Origin: an uncultured Eubacteriales bacterium
Lineage (GTDB): Bacteria > Bacillota > Clostridia > Oscillospirales > CAG-272
NCBI GenBank assembly: GCA_900548735.1
Contig: URMC01000052.1
Location: 1 to 12,388 of the forward strand
DNA length: 12,388 nt
Reading direction: 5' to 3'
Under the pieces are notes generated by a model that worked only from the letters and a program-made list of their open reading frames with translations, had not been told where the DNA came from and did no database searches. Every line of letters starts with the position of its first letter. The stretch's first letter is position 1. The position numbers and the translations under genes were made by a program. Below, piece by piece: positions 1-6,152 of the stretch.

Positions 1-50
1 GCGATGGTGGAGCCGACGTTGCCGGCGCCGATGATAGTGACTTTTCTCAT
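1..50 (-). CDS. NAD-dependent lactate/malate dehydrogenase, N-terminal fragment
   Basis: Only the first 16 complete codons are inside the window. They read MRKVTIIGAGNVGSTI, the first beta strand and the glycine-rich GxGxxG loop (GAGNVG) of an NAD-binding Rossmann fold. This opening is typical of the L-lactate/malate dehydrogenase family. The fragment is too short to separate lactate from malate dehydrogenase. A strong AGGAGGT ribosome site (minus strand, about 54-61) lies four bases before the ATG, which fixes the start. The gene follows pfkA after an 18-base gap with no terminator, so the two are probably co-transcribed. A pfk-dehydrogenase pairing recalls the lactate operons of lactic acid bacteria, which slightly favours lactate dehydrogenase by inference. 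Confidence 0.8.
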   Translation of the reverse strand, partial: MRKVTIIGAGNVGSTI

Positions 51-68
51 AAATACCTCCTGCGGGGA

Positions 69-1145
69 TTATTTGCTGGTTTCGCCTACCATTTTATAAA
101 CGGTGGCAAGTTCCGCGCGGCGCTGTGCGGCAAGAGCCTGCATCGCCTCTACCTGTGCGGGGGTAAATTTATCCAGGTCGCCGGGCTTGAGCTTGTTTTT
201 GTAGGTGCGGTCGGCAATCAGGGCATAGTTGATATCCACATCGCGGATCTTACCGTCGATCTCGCACATCACCACATTGCTCTTGCCCTCCAGCAACAGC
301 TCCACGGCGCGCACGCCCATCACGGTAGCGGTATAACGGTCACGCAGGGTCGGCGTGCCGCCGCGCACCACGTGTGCAAAGCGGGCAAACTTGGTCTCCA
401 CGCCGGTCTCCGCCTCGATTTTCTTGGCAAGCACTTCGCTGTACTTTTTCCCGTCCGGGGTCAGCACGCCCTCGCTCACAATCACCAAAAATCCGCGTTT
501 GCCTGCGGCAACCAGACTGCGGATGCGGGAAATCGCCTCCGCCTCGTCAAACGGAATCTCCGGGATGACGGCGGCAACGGCGCCCGCGGCAAGCGCGGTG
601 TTCAACGCGATCTGCCCGCAGTCACGCCCCATAACCTCCACCACGTCGCAACGCGCGTGAGATTCGCACGTGTCGCGCAGGCAGTCAATCATGTTGAGCG
701 AGGTGTTCATGGCAGAGTCAAAGCCGATGGTATAATCGGTTGCGGTAATGTCGTTGTCAATGGTGCCGGGCAGCCCGATGGTGGGGATACCGCGGTTGGT
801 CAGGTCCGTGGCACCGCGGAACGTGCCGTCACCGCCGATGGCAACGATCGCGTCGATCTGGTGCTTGCGGCAGGTTTCAATCGCCTTCTGCATGCCCGCC
901 TCGGTCTTGAACTCCGCGCAACGGTCGGAGTACAGCATGGTGCCGCCGCGCTCGATGATGTTGGAAACCGAACGGGGGGTCAGCGGGATGATGCGGTCTT
1001 TGATCAGACCGGAGTAACCGCCCAGGATCCCCATGACTTCCACGCCCTCGTCCAGCGCTTTGCGGGTGATGGCGCGGATTGCCGCGTTCATGCCCGGCGC
1101 GTCCCCGCCGGAGGTCAGAATGCCGATTTTACGAAATTTTGCCAT
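69..1145 (-). CDS. pfkA: ATP-dependent 6-phosphofructokinase
   Basis: This 358-residue protein phosphorylates fructose 6-phosphate to fructose 1,6-bisphosphate, the committed step of glycolysis, in the cytosol. Visible motifs, in order, are GGDAPGMNA (13-21), GGDGT (104-108), PGTIDND (126-132) with the expected catalytic Asp130, VMGR (171-174), and RGGTPTLRDR near 270. Glycine in GGDGT and in PGTIDND, rather than the Asp and Lys of pyrophosphate-dependent enzymes, indicates ATP as donor. It is somewhat longer than the roughly 320 residues of the classical bacterial enzyme. The open frame extends 53 codons further upstream, but that part runs through the promoter and leader, so the ATG at 1145 (MAKFRKIGIL) is chosen. 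The ribosome site is a purine run (GGGAGGGGG) 8-9 bases before it. It is first gene of an operon with the dehydrogenase. Confidence 0.96.
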   Translation of the reverse strand: MAKFRKIGILTSGGDAPGMNAAIRAITRKALDEGVEVMGILGGYSGLIKDRIIPLTPRSVSNIIERGGTMLYSDRCAEFKTEAGMQKAIETCRKHQIDAIVAIGGDGTFRGATDLTNRGIPTIGLPGTIDNDITATDYTIGFDSAMNTSLNMIDCLRDTCESHARCDVVEVMGRDCGQIALNTALAAGAVAAVIPEIPFDEAEAISRIRSLVAAGKRGFLVIVSEGVLTPDGKKYSEVLAKKIEAETGVETKFARFAHVVRGGTPTLRDRYTATVMGVRAVELLLEGKSNVVMCEIDGKIRDVDINYALIADRTYKNKLKPGDLDKFTPAQVEAMQALAAQRRAELATVYKMVGETSK

Positions 1146-1160
1146 ATAAAAGCCCCCTCC

Positions 1161-1186
1161 CGGTCGCAAAAAGCGACCGTTTTTTT
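1161..1186 (-). promoter_or_regulatory. Leader hairpin before pfkA ribosome site
   Basis: A perfect 7-bp stem (1161-1167 with 1173-1179) with a five-base loop lies in the pfkA 5' leader and ends immediately before the purine-rich ribosome site. By prediction it starts within about 15 bases of the transcript 5' end, which would suit a transcript-stabilising hairpin. Read on the plus strand it is followed by seven T, like a terminator, but no plus-strand gene lies upstream. Confidence 0.5.
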
Positions 1187-1197
1187 CATTCATAGTT

Positions 1198-1226
1198 ATT
1201 GTAATATATGCGCGCCGGATTGTCAA
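1198..1226 (-). promoter_or_regulatory. pfkA promoter
   Basis: On the minus strand, -35 TTGACA (1221-1226) and -10 TACAAT (1198-1203) are separated by exactly 17 bases. This is a near-consensus housekeeping promoter. The expected start point is near 1191, giving a leader of about 45 bases to the pfkA ATG. Confidence 0.85.
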
Positions 1227-1231
1227 GAAAA

Positions 1232-1249
1232 TCACAAATATTTTTGTGA
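1232..1249. promoter_or_regulatory. 18-bp palindrome upstream of pfkA -35 (possible operator)
   Basis: Perfect 7-base arms TCACAAA and TTTGTGA flank a TATT centre. The palindrome lies just upstream of the pfkA -35 box, centred near -50 from the predicted start point, a position where regulators often bind. The half-sites face opposite to a Rex or CRP site, so no regulator is assigned. It could also fold as a weak AT-rich hairpin in RNA. Confidence 0.4.
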
Positions 1250-1308
1250 ATTTTTTGTAGCCGCGCACGGGGAGTTCCGCTTTGCCGACCGCAGAATGTT
1301 TCACAAAA

Positions 1309-1354
1309 GGCCCCCTCCGGGAGGGGGCTTTCGGGCGACCATCGGTCGCCCGCC
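1309..1354. repeat. Two adjacent G/C hairpins
   Basis: The first hairpin pairs CCCCCTC with GAGGGGG (about 1311-1327), flanked by AAAG and CTTT. The second pairs GGGCGACC (1333-1340) with GGTCGCCC (1344-1351) around a three-base loop. The second resembles sequence near 7382-7405, so it may be one copy of a dispersed intergenic repeat. The first could act as a weak terminator shielding the pfkA promoter. Confidence 0.5.
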
Positions 1355-1375
1355 ATACCGGCTAAAATCCAACAC

Positions 1376-1690
1376 CGTCAGGGGCATTCCATATGCCCCC
1401 GCCCTGACGTAAAGTTACTCTTTCCATTCCGTCATCAGATTCCATAGTCCTTCTTTTTCTTTGAGAGAGCACCCGGTAAGCCAAAACCATTCGGTTTTCG
1501 CAAAGCGAAAAACTGCGAAGCACCGTGGGGAGAATATTTTTTGCCTCCGGCAAGTAACACGACCGCGGGCATATAAAATATGACAAGGGAGCGGTGCGCC
1601 GCCGGGGCGAAAAAGATGCCCTCACGGCGGATGGGCTTTGGTTTACCGGGTGCTCCGGCACAAAAGAAAAAGAAGCAAAAAGAAAATGCC
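1376..1690 (-). repeat. Composite repeat, modules G and long-form K
   Basis: In minus orientation this continues directly from T copy 1. Module K carries inverted arms 1467-1488 and 1634-1655 (20 of 22 bases complementary), bounded by runs such as TTCTTTTTCTTTG and CAAAAGAAAAAGAAG. The 145 bases between the arms share about 40 bases with the copy near 4116-4157. Module G (1376 to about 1450) has the stem GGGGCAT/ATGCCCC (1381-1387, 1393-1399) and an alternative outer stem CGTCAGGG/CCCTGACG. No credible protein is encoded. Together with T copy 1 this fills the gene-free stretch 1360-1860. Confidence 0.75.
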
Positions 1691-1704
1691 GTAAAGGAGA
1701 TGCG

Positions 1705-1848
1705 AAGAGGGGGCTTTTTGAAAAAAGCCCCCTCTTGACTCCCCTAAAAACTTTTCGGCAGTTGCCGCCGGGCTTTGGGCAAGCGCACCCAAAGCACCGC
1801 GCCAGCCTGTTCGCCGCACCGCAAGGTGCCGCCGGGAAGTTGGGGAGA
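1705..1848 (-). repeat. Intergenic repeat module T, copy 1
   Basis: Minus orientation. It has the family features: a C/G-rich head ending in a GCACCTTGCGGTGC-type hairpin, a GGTGCTTTGGGTGC segment, TGCCGAAAAGTTTTT, then the palindrome with 15-base arms at 1705-1719 and 1722-1736. It is the only copy not located behind the stop codon of a gene in its own direction. It lies upstream of and antisense to the amidase gene, and ends about 35 bases before that gene's ribosome site. Confidence 0.8.
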
Positions 1849-1896
1849 AAGCACCAAAATTCGCGCTTTTTCATACGATGGGAAGGAGGTGATGAC

Positions 1897-2466
1897 ATGG
1901 ACGTTTTCCGGAATTACGACCGCGGGCGGGCGCTTGCCTACGCCAAGCGGTGGGCAAGGGGGCGCAACCCCCTGTTTTACAATTTTACCGGCATCGGAGG
2001 GGACTGCACCAACTACGTCTCCCAATGCGTGCTTGCCGGGTGCTGTGCCGAAAACTTTACCCCCGATTTCGGGTGGTACTACCGCTCCCCGGAGGATCGC
2101 GCCCCCGCCTTTACCGGGGTCAGATACTTTTGGCAGTTTATGACCGGAGACCCCGCTTTCCGCGCCGAAAACGGCGGGCTCGGTCCCTTCGGGCGGGAGG
2201 TGACGCGCCGCGAAATTCAGCTTGCCGACGTGGTGCAACTCGGCGACAGCGAGGGCGATTTTTACCACACCCTGCTGGTCACCGAGATGGACGGCGAGGA
2301 GCTGCTGCTCTCCTCCCACTCCAACGACGTGTACAACCGCCCGCTCTCGGCGTATGACTACAGCATTGCCCGCTTTCTGCACTTGGACGGCGCACGCCTT
2401 GAGGTGGACCTGCCGGACTGCTTTGAAAACCTCATCCGCGGGGTCGCCCTGCCCGCCGAAATCTGA
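1897..2466 (+). CDS. Putative amidase-domain protein (Amidase_6 type)
   Basis: This 189-residue protein has the look of the Amidase_6 family, small papain/NlpC-like proteins of unproven substrate. The core block GGDCTNYVSQC (34-44) supplies the likely nucleophile Cys37. GWYYRSPEDRAPAFTGV (59-75), DVVQLG (111-116) and the YHTLLV block supply the likely general base His124. The SSHSNDVYNRPLSAY block (139-153) includes His141 and Asn143. There is no signal peptide or membrane segment, so it appears cytoplasmic. The frame is open much further upstream, but that part is repeat DNA. AAGGAGGT at 1883-1890 is six bases before the ATG at 1897 and decides the start. No clear promoter was found. The next gene has its own promoter. 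Function in the cell is not known. Confidence 0.85.
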   Translation: MDVFRNYDRGRALAYAKRWARGRNPLFYNFTGIGGDCTNYVSQCVLAGCCAENFTPDFGWYYRSPEDRAPAFTGVRYFWQFMTGDPAFRAENGGLGPFGREVTRREIQLADVVQLGDSEGDFYHTLLVTEMDGEELLLSSHSNDVYNRPLSAYDYSIARFLHLDGARLEVDLPDCFENLIRGVALPAEI

Positions 2467-2485
2467 CCCTACGTCCAAAAGCCCC

Positions 2486-2514
2486 TTGCAAAACCCGCCC
2501 TTTTGTGCTATAAA
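2486..2514 (+). promoter_or_regulatory. Promoter of ArsB-like permease gene
   Basis: TTGCAA (2486-2491) and TATAAA (2509-2514) are separated by exactly 17 bases. The predicted start point near 2521 gives a leader of about 20 bases, just enough to hold the AAGGAGGGG ribosome site. Confidence 0.65.
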
Positions 2515-2542
2515 TAGGTGTTGTGTCAAAAAGGAGGGGCTT

Positions 2543-3838
2543 ATGGCGGTTTTGGTGATTTTCTGTCTTTCGGTTGCCGGGATGATCGCGCTGGTTTTCG
2601 CAAAGCCCGCCGTGTCGGCGGGGCGCGTGGCGCTCAGCATCTTTTGGGTGCCGCCCGCGCTCGGCGCGGTGCTGGTGGTTGCCTGCGGGCTGTTGCCGGC
2701 AAGAGAGGCGCTGGCAGGGCTGTTTGCCGACAGCGCCGTCAACCCGGTGAAAATTCTGGTGCTGTTTTTCTCCATGACCCTGCTTTCCGTGTTTTTGGAC
2801 GAAGCAGGCTTTTTCCGCTATCTCGCGGCGGCGGTGCTCCGGCACGCGGGCGCCAGTCAGAAAAGGCTGTTTTTCCTGCTCTATCTCGCCGTTTCGGTGC
2901 TGACGGTTTTCACCTCCAACGATATTATTGTGCTCACTTTCACGCCGTTTCTCTGCTATTTCGCAAAAAATGCGGAAATTGACCCCCTCCCCTATCTTTT
3001 TTGCGAGTTTGTAGCGGCAAATACGTGGAGCATGGCGCTGATAATCGGCAACCCCACCAACATCTATTTGGCGGCGGGTGCGGGCGTGGATTTTGCGGGA
3101 TACACCCGCGTAATGCTGTTGCCTACGGCGCTGGCGGGCGCGGTTTCGCTCGGCGTGCTGTGGCTGTTGTTCCGCCGGCGGCTGAGCGCCCCGATGAAGG
3201 GGAACCCGGAAATCACGCACATGGAGGACCCGCTTTCGGTGGCGCTGGGGCTTGTGGCGCTTGCCGGGGCGATTCTCCTGATGGCGCTTTCCTCCTACCT
3301 TCCGGGGGTGGAAATGTGGCTGGTGTCGCTTTGCGCGTTTGTGTTGCTGTACGTCGCGGCGGGGGCGGCGCTGCTCTTCCGCCGCCGTGGGTTGCGGCTT
3401 TTGCGGCGCAGTCTCCTGCGCGCGCCCCTGGACGTCGCCCCGTTTGTGCTTTCGATGTTCGTGTTGGTGCTGGCGCTGGATCGCTCCGGTGCGGTAGGGG
3501 CGCTGGCGGCGTTTCTCTCGCGCGGGGAGCCGGTGATTTCATTCGGCATTTCCTCGTTCCTCGCCGCAAATCTGGTCAATAACATCCCGATGAGCGTGCT
3601 GTTTTCCTCCGTGGTCACCGCCGCGGGTGGGGACGCCGGCGCGCTGTTTGCCGCGGTGGTCGGCTCCAACATCGGGGCGTTTCTCACCCCCGTGGGGGCG
3701 CTTGCGGGCATTATGTGGATGGCAATGCTCAAAAACCACGGCGTAAAGCTCACATTCGGAAAGTTTACCGCCACCGGCGCCGCCGTTGCGGTGCCTGCCC
3801 TGCTCGCCGCCCTCGCCGGATTGCTGATCGTCTTTTAA
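2543..3838 (+). CDS. ArsB/SLC13-type ion transporter (IT superfamily permease)
   Basis: A 431-residue, very hydrophobic inner-membrane protein with about ten or eleven predicted membrane segments. Paired signature regions of the ArsB/NhaD/SLC13 superfamily are visible: TSNDIIVLTFTP (124-135) and GNPTNIYLA (169-177) in the first half, NLVNNIPMSVL (343-353) and GSNIGAFLTPVGALAG (374-389) in the second. The halves are joined by a charged loop near 210-230. Such proteins move anions or exchange ions; the substrate cannot be read from sequence. No arsR, arsA or arsC is nearby, so arsenite efflux is only one option. The start at 2543 follows AAGGAGGGG. The gene has its own promoter and is followed at once by repeat module T copy 2. 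Confidence 0.85.
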   Translation: MAVLVIFCLSVAGMIALVFAKPAVSAGRVALSIFWVPPALGAVLVVACGLLPAREALAGLFADSAVNPVKILVLFFSMTLLSVFLDEAGFFRYLAAAVLRHAGASQKRLFFLLYLAVSVLTVFTSNDIIVLTFTPFLCYFAKNAEIDPLPYLFCEFVAANTWSMALIIGNPTNIYLAAGAGVDFAGYTRVMLLPTALAGAVSLGVLWLLFRRRLSAPMKGNPEITHMEDPLSVALGLVALAGAILLMALSSYLPGVEMWLVSLCAFVLLYVAAGAALLFRRRGLRLLRRSLLRAPLDVAPFVLSMFVLVLALDRSGAVGALAAFLSRGEPVISFGISSFLAANLVNNIPMSVLFSSVVTAAGGDAGALFAAVVGSNIGAFLTPVGALAGIMWMAMLKNHGVKLTFGKFTATGAAVAVPALLAALAGLLIVF

Positions 3839-3851
3839 GATAAAACCCGCC

Positions 3852-3980
3852 CGATGCCCGGCGCCACCTGCGGTGGGGCTTTCAGAGTCAGTTGGGCACA
3901 CACAGCGAAAGTTTGGCGAGCGCCGTGTAAAAATTTTTGAGGGAGTCAAGAGGGGACTTTTTATAAAAAGTCCCCTCTTG
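3852..3980 (+). repeat. Intergenic repeat module T, copy 2
   Basis: Begins about 14 bases after the permease stop, in the gene's own direction. Visible parts are the CACCTGCGGTG hairpin, GGGCTTTCAGAGTCAGTTGGGCACAC (shared closely with copy 4b), GTAAAAATTTTTGAGGGAGT, and a perfect 34-bp palindrome (17-base arms 3947-3963 and 3964-3980). The palindrome carries GGGGAC/GTCCCC where copies 1, 4a and 5 carry GGGGGC/GCCCCC. It may double as the transcript 3' end, though no U-run follows the stem. Confidence 0.8.
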
Positions 3981-4035
3981 CGCGCGCCTGCGGCGGGCAA
4001 TAGAGTCAGTATGTTCGCCGCCGGAATGTTTGTAT

Positions 4036-4177
4036 GGCATTTTCTTTTTGCCGACAAGGGGTATTGCCCCTTGTCCATTTTCTTTTGTGCCGGAGCATCC
4101 GGTAAACCAAAGCCCCACGGTGCTTCGCAGTTTTTCGCTTCGCGAAAAACCGAATGGTTTCGGCTTACCGGGCGCTC
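4036..4177 (+). repeat. Composite repeat, long-form module K
   Basis: Module K in plus orientation after T copy 2: GGCATTTTCTTTTTG, then inverted arms 4093-4114 and 4156-4177. The bases between the arms match the copy near 1489-1527 in reverse complement. This copy differs by a small extra hairpin, GACAAGGGG/CCCCTTGTC (4053-4061, 4067-4075, five-base loop), apparently inserted into the A/T-rich part. No recognisable module G follows, only a short tail to about 4215. Gene-free stretch 3839-4317 otherwise holds nothing recognised except the terminator below. Confidence 0.7.
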
Positions 4178-4273
4178 AGGTATAAGACCAACATCATCAG
4201 GGGCGCGGGTTTCCCCTCCTCATTTGCAGAGCATCTCGCCACACCTGCGGAAGGCGGTAAAGAGTGAAAAGTG

Positions 4274-4308
4274 AAAAAGAACCCAGGATTTTCCCTTGGG
4301 TTCTTTTT
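4274..4308. terminator. Bidirectional terminator downstream of tRNA-Leu
   Basis: AAAAAGAACCCA (4274-4285) pairs with TGGGTTCTTTTT (4297-4308). The A-run before and T-run after the stem make it a rho-independent terminator in either direction. It is nine bases from the 3' end of tRNA-Leu and would also stop transcription from the permease side. Confidence 0.8.
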
Positions 4309-4317
4309 CTTCTTGTC

Positions 4318-4402
4318 TGGTGCGGGTAACAGGGGTCGAACCTGCATGCCTTACGGCGTAAGATCCTAAATCTTATGCGTCTGCCAATTCCGCCATACCC
4401 GC
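4318..4402 (-). tRNA. tRNA-Leu (anticodon UAG)
   Basis: An 85-base class II tRNA with the CCA end encoded. The 7-bp acceptor stem GCGGGTA/TACCCGC, the GGTTCGACCCC T-arm and a long variable arm are all visible. The anticodon stem TAAGA/TCTTA encloses a seven-base loop with anticodon TAG, which reads CUA leucine codons. Own promoter and terminator; single gene. Its leader holds an inverted copy of the tRNA 5' end. Confidence 0.96.
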
Positions 4403-4426
4403 GGTGTTCCGCGGGTATGGCGGAAT
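4387..4426. repeat. Perfect 18-bp inverted repeat spanning the tRNA-Leu 5' end
   Basis: Left arm 4387-4404 covers the first 16 bases of tRNA-Leu plus two leader bases. Right arm 4409-4426 is its exact reverse complement, separated by TGTT. In the precursor RNA this would form an 18-bp hairpin that competes with the acceptor stem and D arm. Confidence 0.95.
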
Positions 4427-4488
4427 GAATACGCACATACCCGCAAAAAGGGCGTTGGGTGCCCGTGGCGGCAGAGCCGCCGGTTGCA

Positions 4489-4517
4489 AGTATAACACAG
4501 GCGGGGCGGTTTGTCAA
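4489..4517 (-). promoter_or_regulatory. tRNA-Leu promoter
   Basis: On the minus strand, TTGACA (4512-4517) and TATACT (4489-4494) are separated by 17 bases. The predicted start near 4482 leaves a leader of about 80 bases. A 12-bp direct repeat CAGGCGGGGCGG (4498-4509 and 4519-4530) overlaps the spacer and the region just upstream of -35. Confidence 0.8.
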
Positions 4518-4571
4518 GCAGGCGGGGCGGCGGAGAATTTTGAAAAATTCGCAAAAACTCCGCTTTCCCCT

Positions 4572-4600
4572 TTGACAAAACCACAGGGCAATGTTATAAT
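4572..4600 (+). promoter_or_regulatory. galT promoter
   Basis: Exact consensus TTGACA (4572-4577), a 17-base spacer, and TATAAT (4595-4600). The predicted start near 4607 gives a leader of about 27 bases before the galT ATG. Confidence 0.9.
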
Positions 4601-4633
4601 AATAACGATAATGTAATATTCGGGAGAATGGGT

Positions 4634-6130
4634 ATGGAGAATGTAAGCTTTTTGATCCGGGAACTGGTAGATTACGCGTGCCGGGAGGAAATTCTGGACA
4701 CACGCGACCGCACGTATGCCACCAATGCGCTGATGGCGGCACTGCACGCGGACGACTATAACGACAGCGGATATGCCGCAAAAGAGCGTCCGCTTGCGGC
4801 AATCCTTGCCGACCTGTTGGATGTTGCCGTGGAAAAAGGACTGACCGGTGGCGACACCGTGGTGTACCGCGATCTGTTTGACACCAAGCTGATGGGCTGT
4901 GTGACCCCCGCGCCTGGCGCGGTGATCGACCGGTTTTACGCCCTGTTCCGCGTCTCGCCGGAGGCGGCGACCGACTGGTTTTACCACCTGTGCCGCGCAA
5001 ACAACTATATCCGTACCGACCGCGTCAGCCGCGACCTCAAATGGGCGGTGGAAAGCCCGTACGGGGACATTGACATTACGGTCAATCTTTCCAAGCCCGA
5101 AAAAGACCCCAAGGCGATTGCCGCGGCAAAGCTCCTGCCCGCCAAAGGCTACCCCAAGTGCCTGCTCTGCCGTGAGAACGAGGGCTACGCCGGCACGCTC
5201 TCCTCGCCCGCACGCCAGAACCTGCGCCTGATTCCCCTTACCATGGGCGACGCGGAGTGGTTTATGCAATACTCCCCTTATGTTTACTACAACGAGCACT
5301 GCATCGTGCTCTCCGGCACGCACACGCCGATGAAGATCGACCGCGGCACGTTTGAGCGCCAGCTGGACTTTGTGGAGCAGTTGCCCCACTACTTCCTCGG
5401 CTCCAATGCCGACCTGCCGATTGTGGGCGGCTCCATCCTCTCGCATGACCATATGCAGGGCGGGCATTACACCTTTGCCATGGCAAAAGCGCCGGTGGAA
5501 ACGCCGTTTACCTTTGCCGGGTTTGAGGATATTTCCGCCGGGATTGTGCGCTGGCCGATGTCGGTGATCCGGCTTTCCGGCAGTGACAAGGTGCGCCTTG
5601 CCGACCTCGCCGAGAAAATTCTCGCCGCGTGGCGCGCATACAGCGATGAGAGCGCGTTTGTCTTTGCCGAAACCAACGGTGAGCCGCACAATACCATCAC
5701 ACCCATCGCACGGATGCGGGACGGGAAATTTGAACTGGATCTGGTGCTGCGCAACAACATCACCACTGCGGAGCACCCGCTGGGCGTGTTCCACCCGCAC
5801 GCGGAGCTGCACAACATCAAAAAGGAAAACATCGGGCTGATTGAGGTCATGGGGCTGGCGGTGTTGCCCGCGCGGCTGAAGGGCGAAATGGAAGAAATGA
5901 AGAAAGCCATTCTTTCCGGCACCGATTTTGCCGCAGTGGAGCCGATTGCCAAGCACAAGGCGTGGTTCCTGTCGTTTGCCGGCAACTACACTTTTACCGA
6001 GGAAAACACCGAAGAAATTCTCAAAAAGGAGATCGGCAACACCTTTGTACGCGTGCTGACCGACGCCGGCGTGTTCAAGCGTAATGAGGCGGGTCAGGCG
6101 GCGTTTATGCGGTTCCTTGCCACTGTATGA
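4634..6130 (+). CDS. galT: UDP-glucose--hexose-1-phosphate uridylyltransferase, class II
   Basis: A 498-residue cytosolic enzyme of the Leloir pathway, exchanging galactose 1-phosphate for the glucose 1-phosphate of UDP-glucose. The length and sequence fit the class II GalT found mainly in Firmicutes rather than the roughly 350-residue class I enzyme. The active-site signature GGSILSHDHMQGGHYTF contains HxHxQ at 271-275, whose second histidine is the expected nucleotidyl-carrying residue. A CLLC pair sits at 176-179. Two in-frame ATGs exist. GGGAG is only one base before the first (4628) but seven before the second (4634), so the second is chosen. A consensus promoter drives it, and the kinase-like gene follows 22 bases later. 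No galK or galE lies in the window. Confidence 0.95.
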   Translation: MENVSFLIRELVDYACREEILDTRDRTYATNALMAALHADDYNDSGYAAKERPLAAILADLLDVAVEKGLTGGDTVVYRDLFDTKLMGCVTPAPGAVIDRFYALFRVSPEAATDWFYHLCRANNYIRTDRVSRDLKWAVESPYGDIDITVNLSKPEKDPKAIAAAKLLPAKGYPKCLLCRENEGYAGTLSSPARQNLRLIPLTMGDAEWFMQYSPYVYYNEHCIVLSGTHTPMKIDRGTFERQLDFVEQLPHYFLGSNADLPIVGGSILSHDHMQGGHYTFAMAKAPVETPFTFAGFEDISAGIVRWPMSVIRLSGSDKVRLADLAEKILAAWRAYSDESAFVFAETNGEPHNTITPIARMRDGKFELDLVLRNNITTAEHPLGVFHPHAELHNIKKENIGLIEVMGLAVLPARLKGEMEEMKKAILSGTDFAAVEPIAKHKAWFLSFAGNYTFTEENTEEILKKEIGNTFVRVLTDAGVFKRNEAGQAAFMRFLATV

Positions 6131-6152
6131 CATCAAAAAGGAGGGTTTCACC

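Noticed and set aside
1232..1249. Rex or CRP/FNR binding site
   Set aside because: Half-sites run TCACA...TGTGA, the reverse of the TTGTGA...TCACAA or TGTGA...TCACA arrangement needed.
1146..1304. 53-codon N-terminal extension of pfkA
   Set aside because: It runs through the predicted promoter and leader hairpin, and family members begin at the MAKFRKIGIL-like strand.
372..1412. Long plus-strand open frame opposite pfkA
   Set aside because: It is a GC-rich shadow of the clearly conserved pfkA gene, has no family resemblance, and lacks a promoter or ribosome site.
1700..1738. Short frame MRRGGF..KAPS repeated in T copies 1 and 4a after AAAGGAG
   Set aside because: The purine run overlaps or abuts the ATG, too close for initiation, and copies 2, 3 and 5 lack the frame. 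Its similarity follows from the palindrome.
1594..1896. N-terminal extension of the amidase gene
   Set aside because: The upstream part is translated repeat DNA (modules K and T). AAGGAGGT at 1883-1890 marks the start at 1897.
1362..1898. Minus-strand open frame of 178 codons in the composite repeat
   Set aside because: It translates the palindromes and modules T, K and G; the same peptide fragments recur in other frames at other copies, as expected for non-coding repeats.
3873..4274. Plus-strand open frame of 133 codons after the permease gene
   Set aside because: It lies wholly in the T and K repeats and has no ribosome site; peptide similarity to other copies is due to the DNA repeat.
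4318..4426. Attachment site of an integrated element at tRNA-Leu
   Set aside because: The duplicated part is the tRNA 5' end and is inverted with a four-base gap; integrases normally leave a direct copy of the 3' end, and no integrase gene is present.
4197..5000. Minus-strand frame across tRNA-Leu
   Set aside because: It includes the tRNA and its promoter in translation (peptides such as GYGGIGRRIR are typical tRNA artefacts) and overlaps galT.
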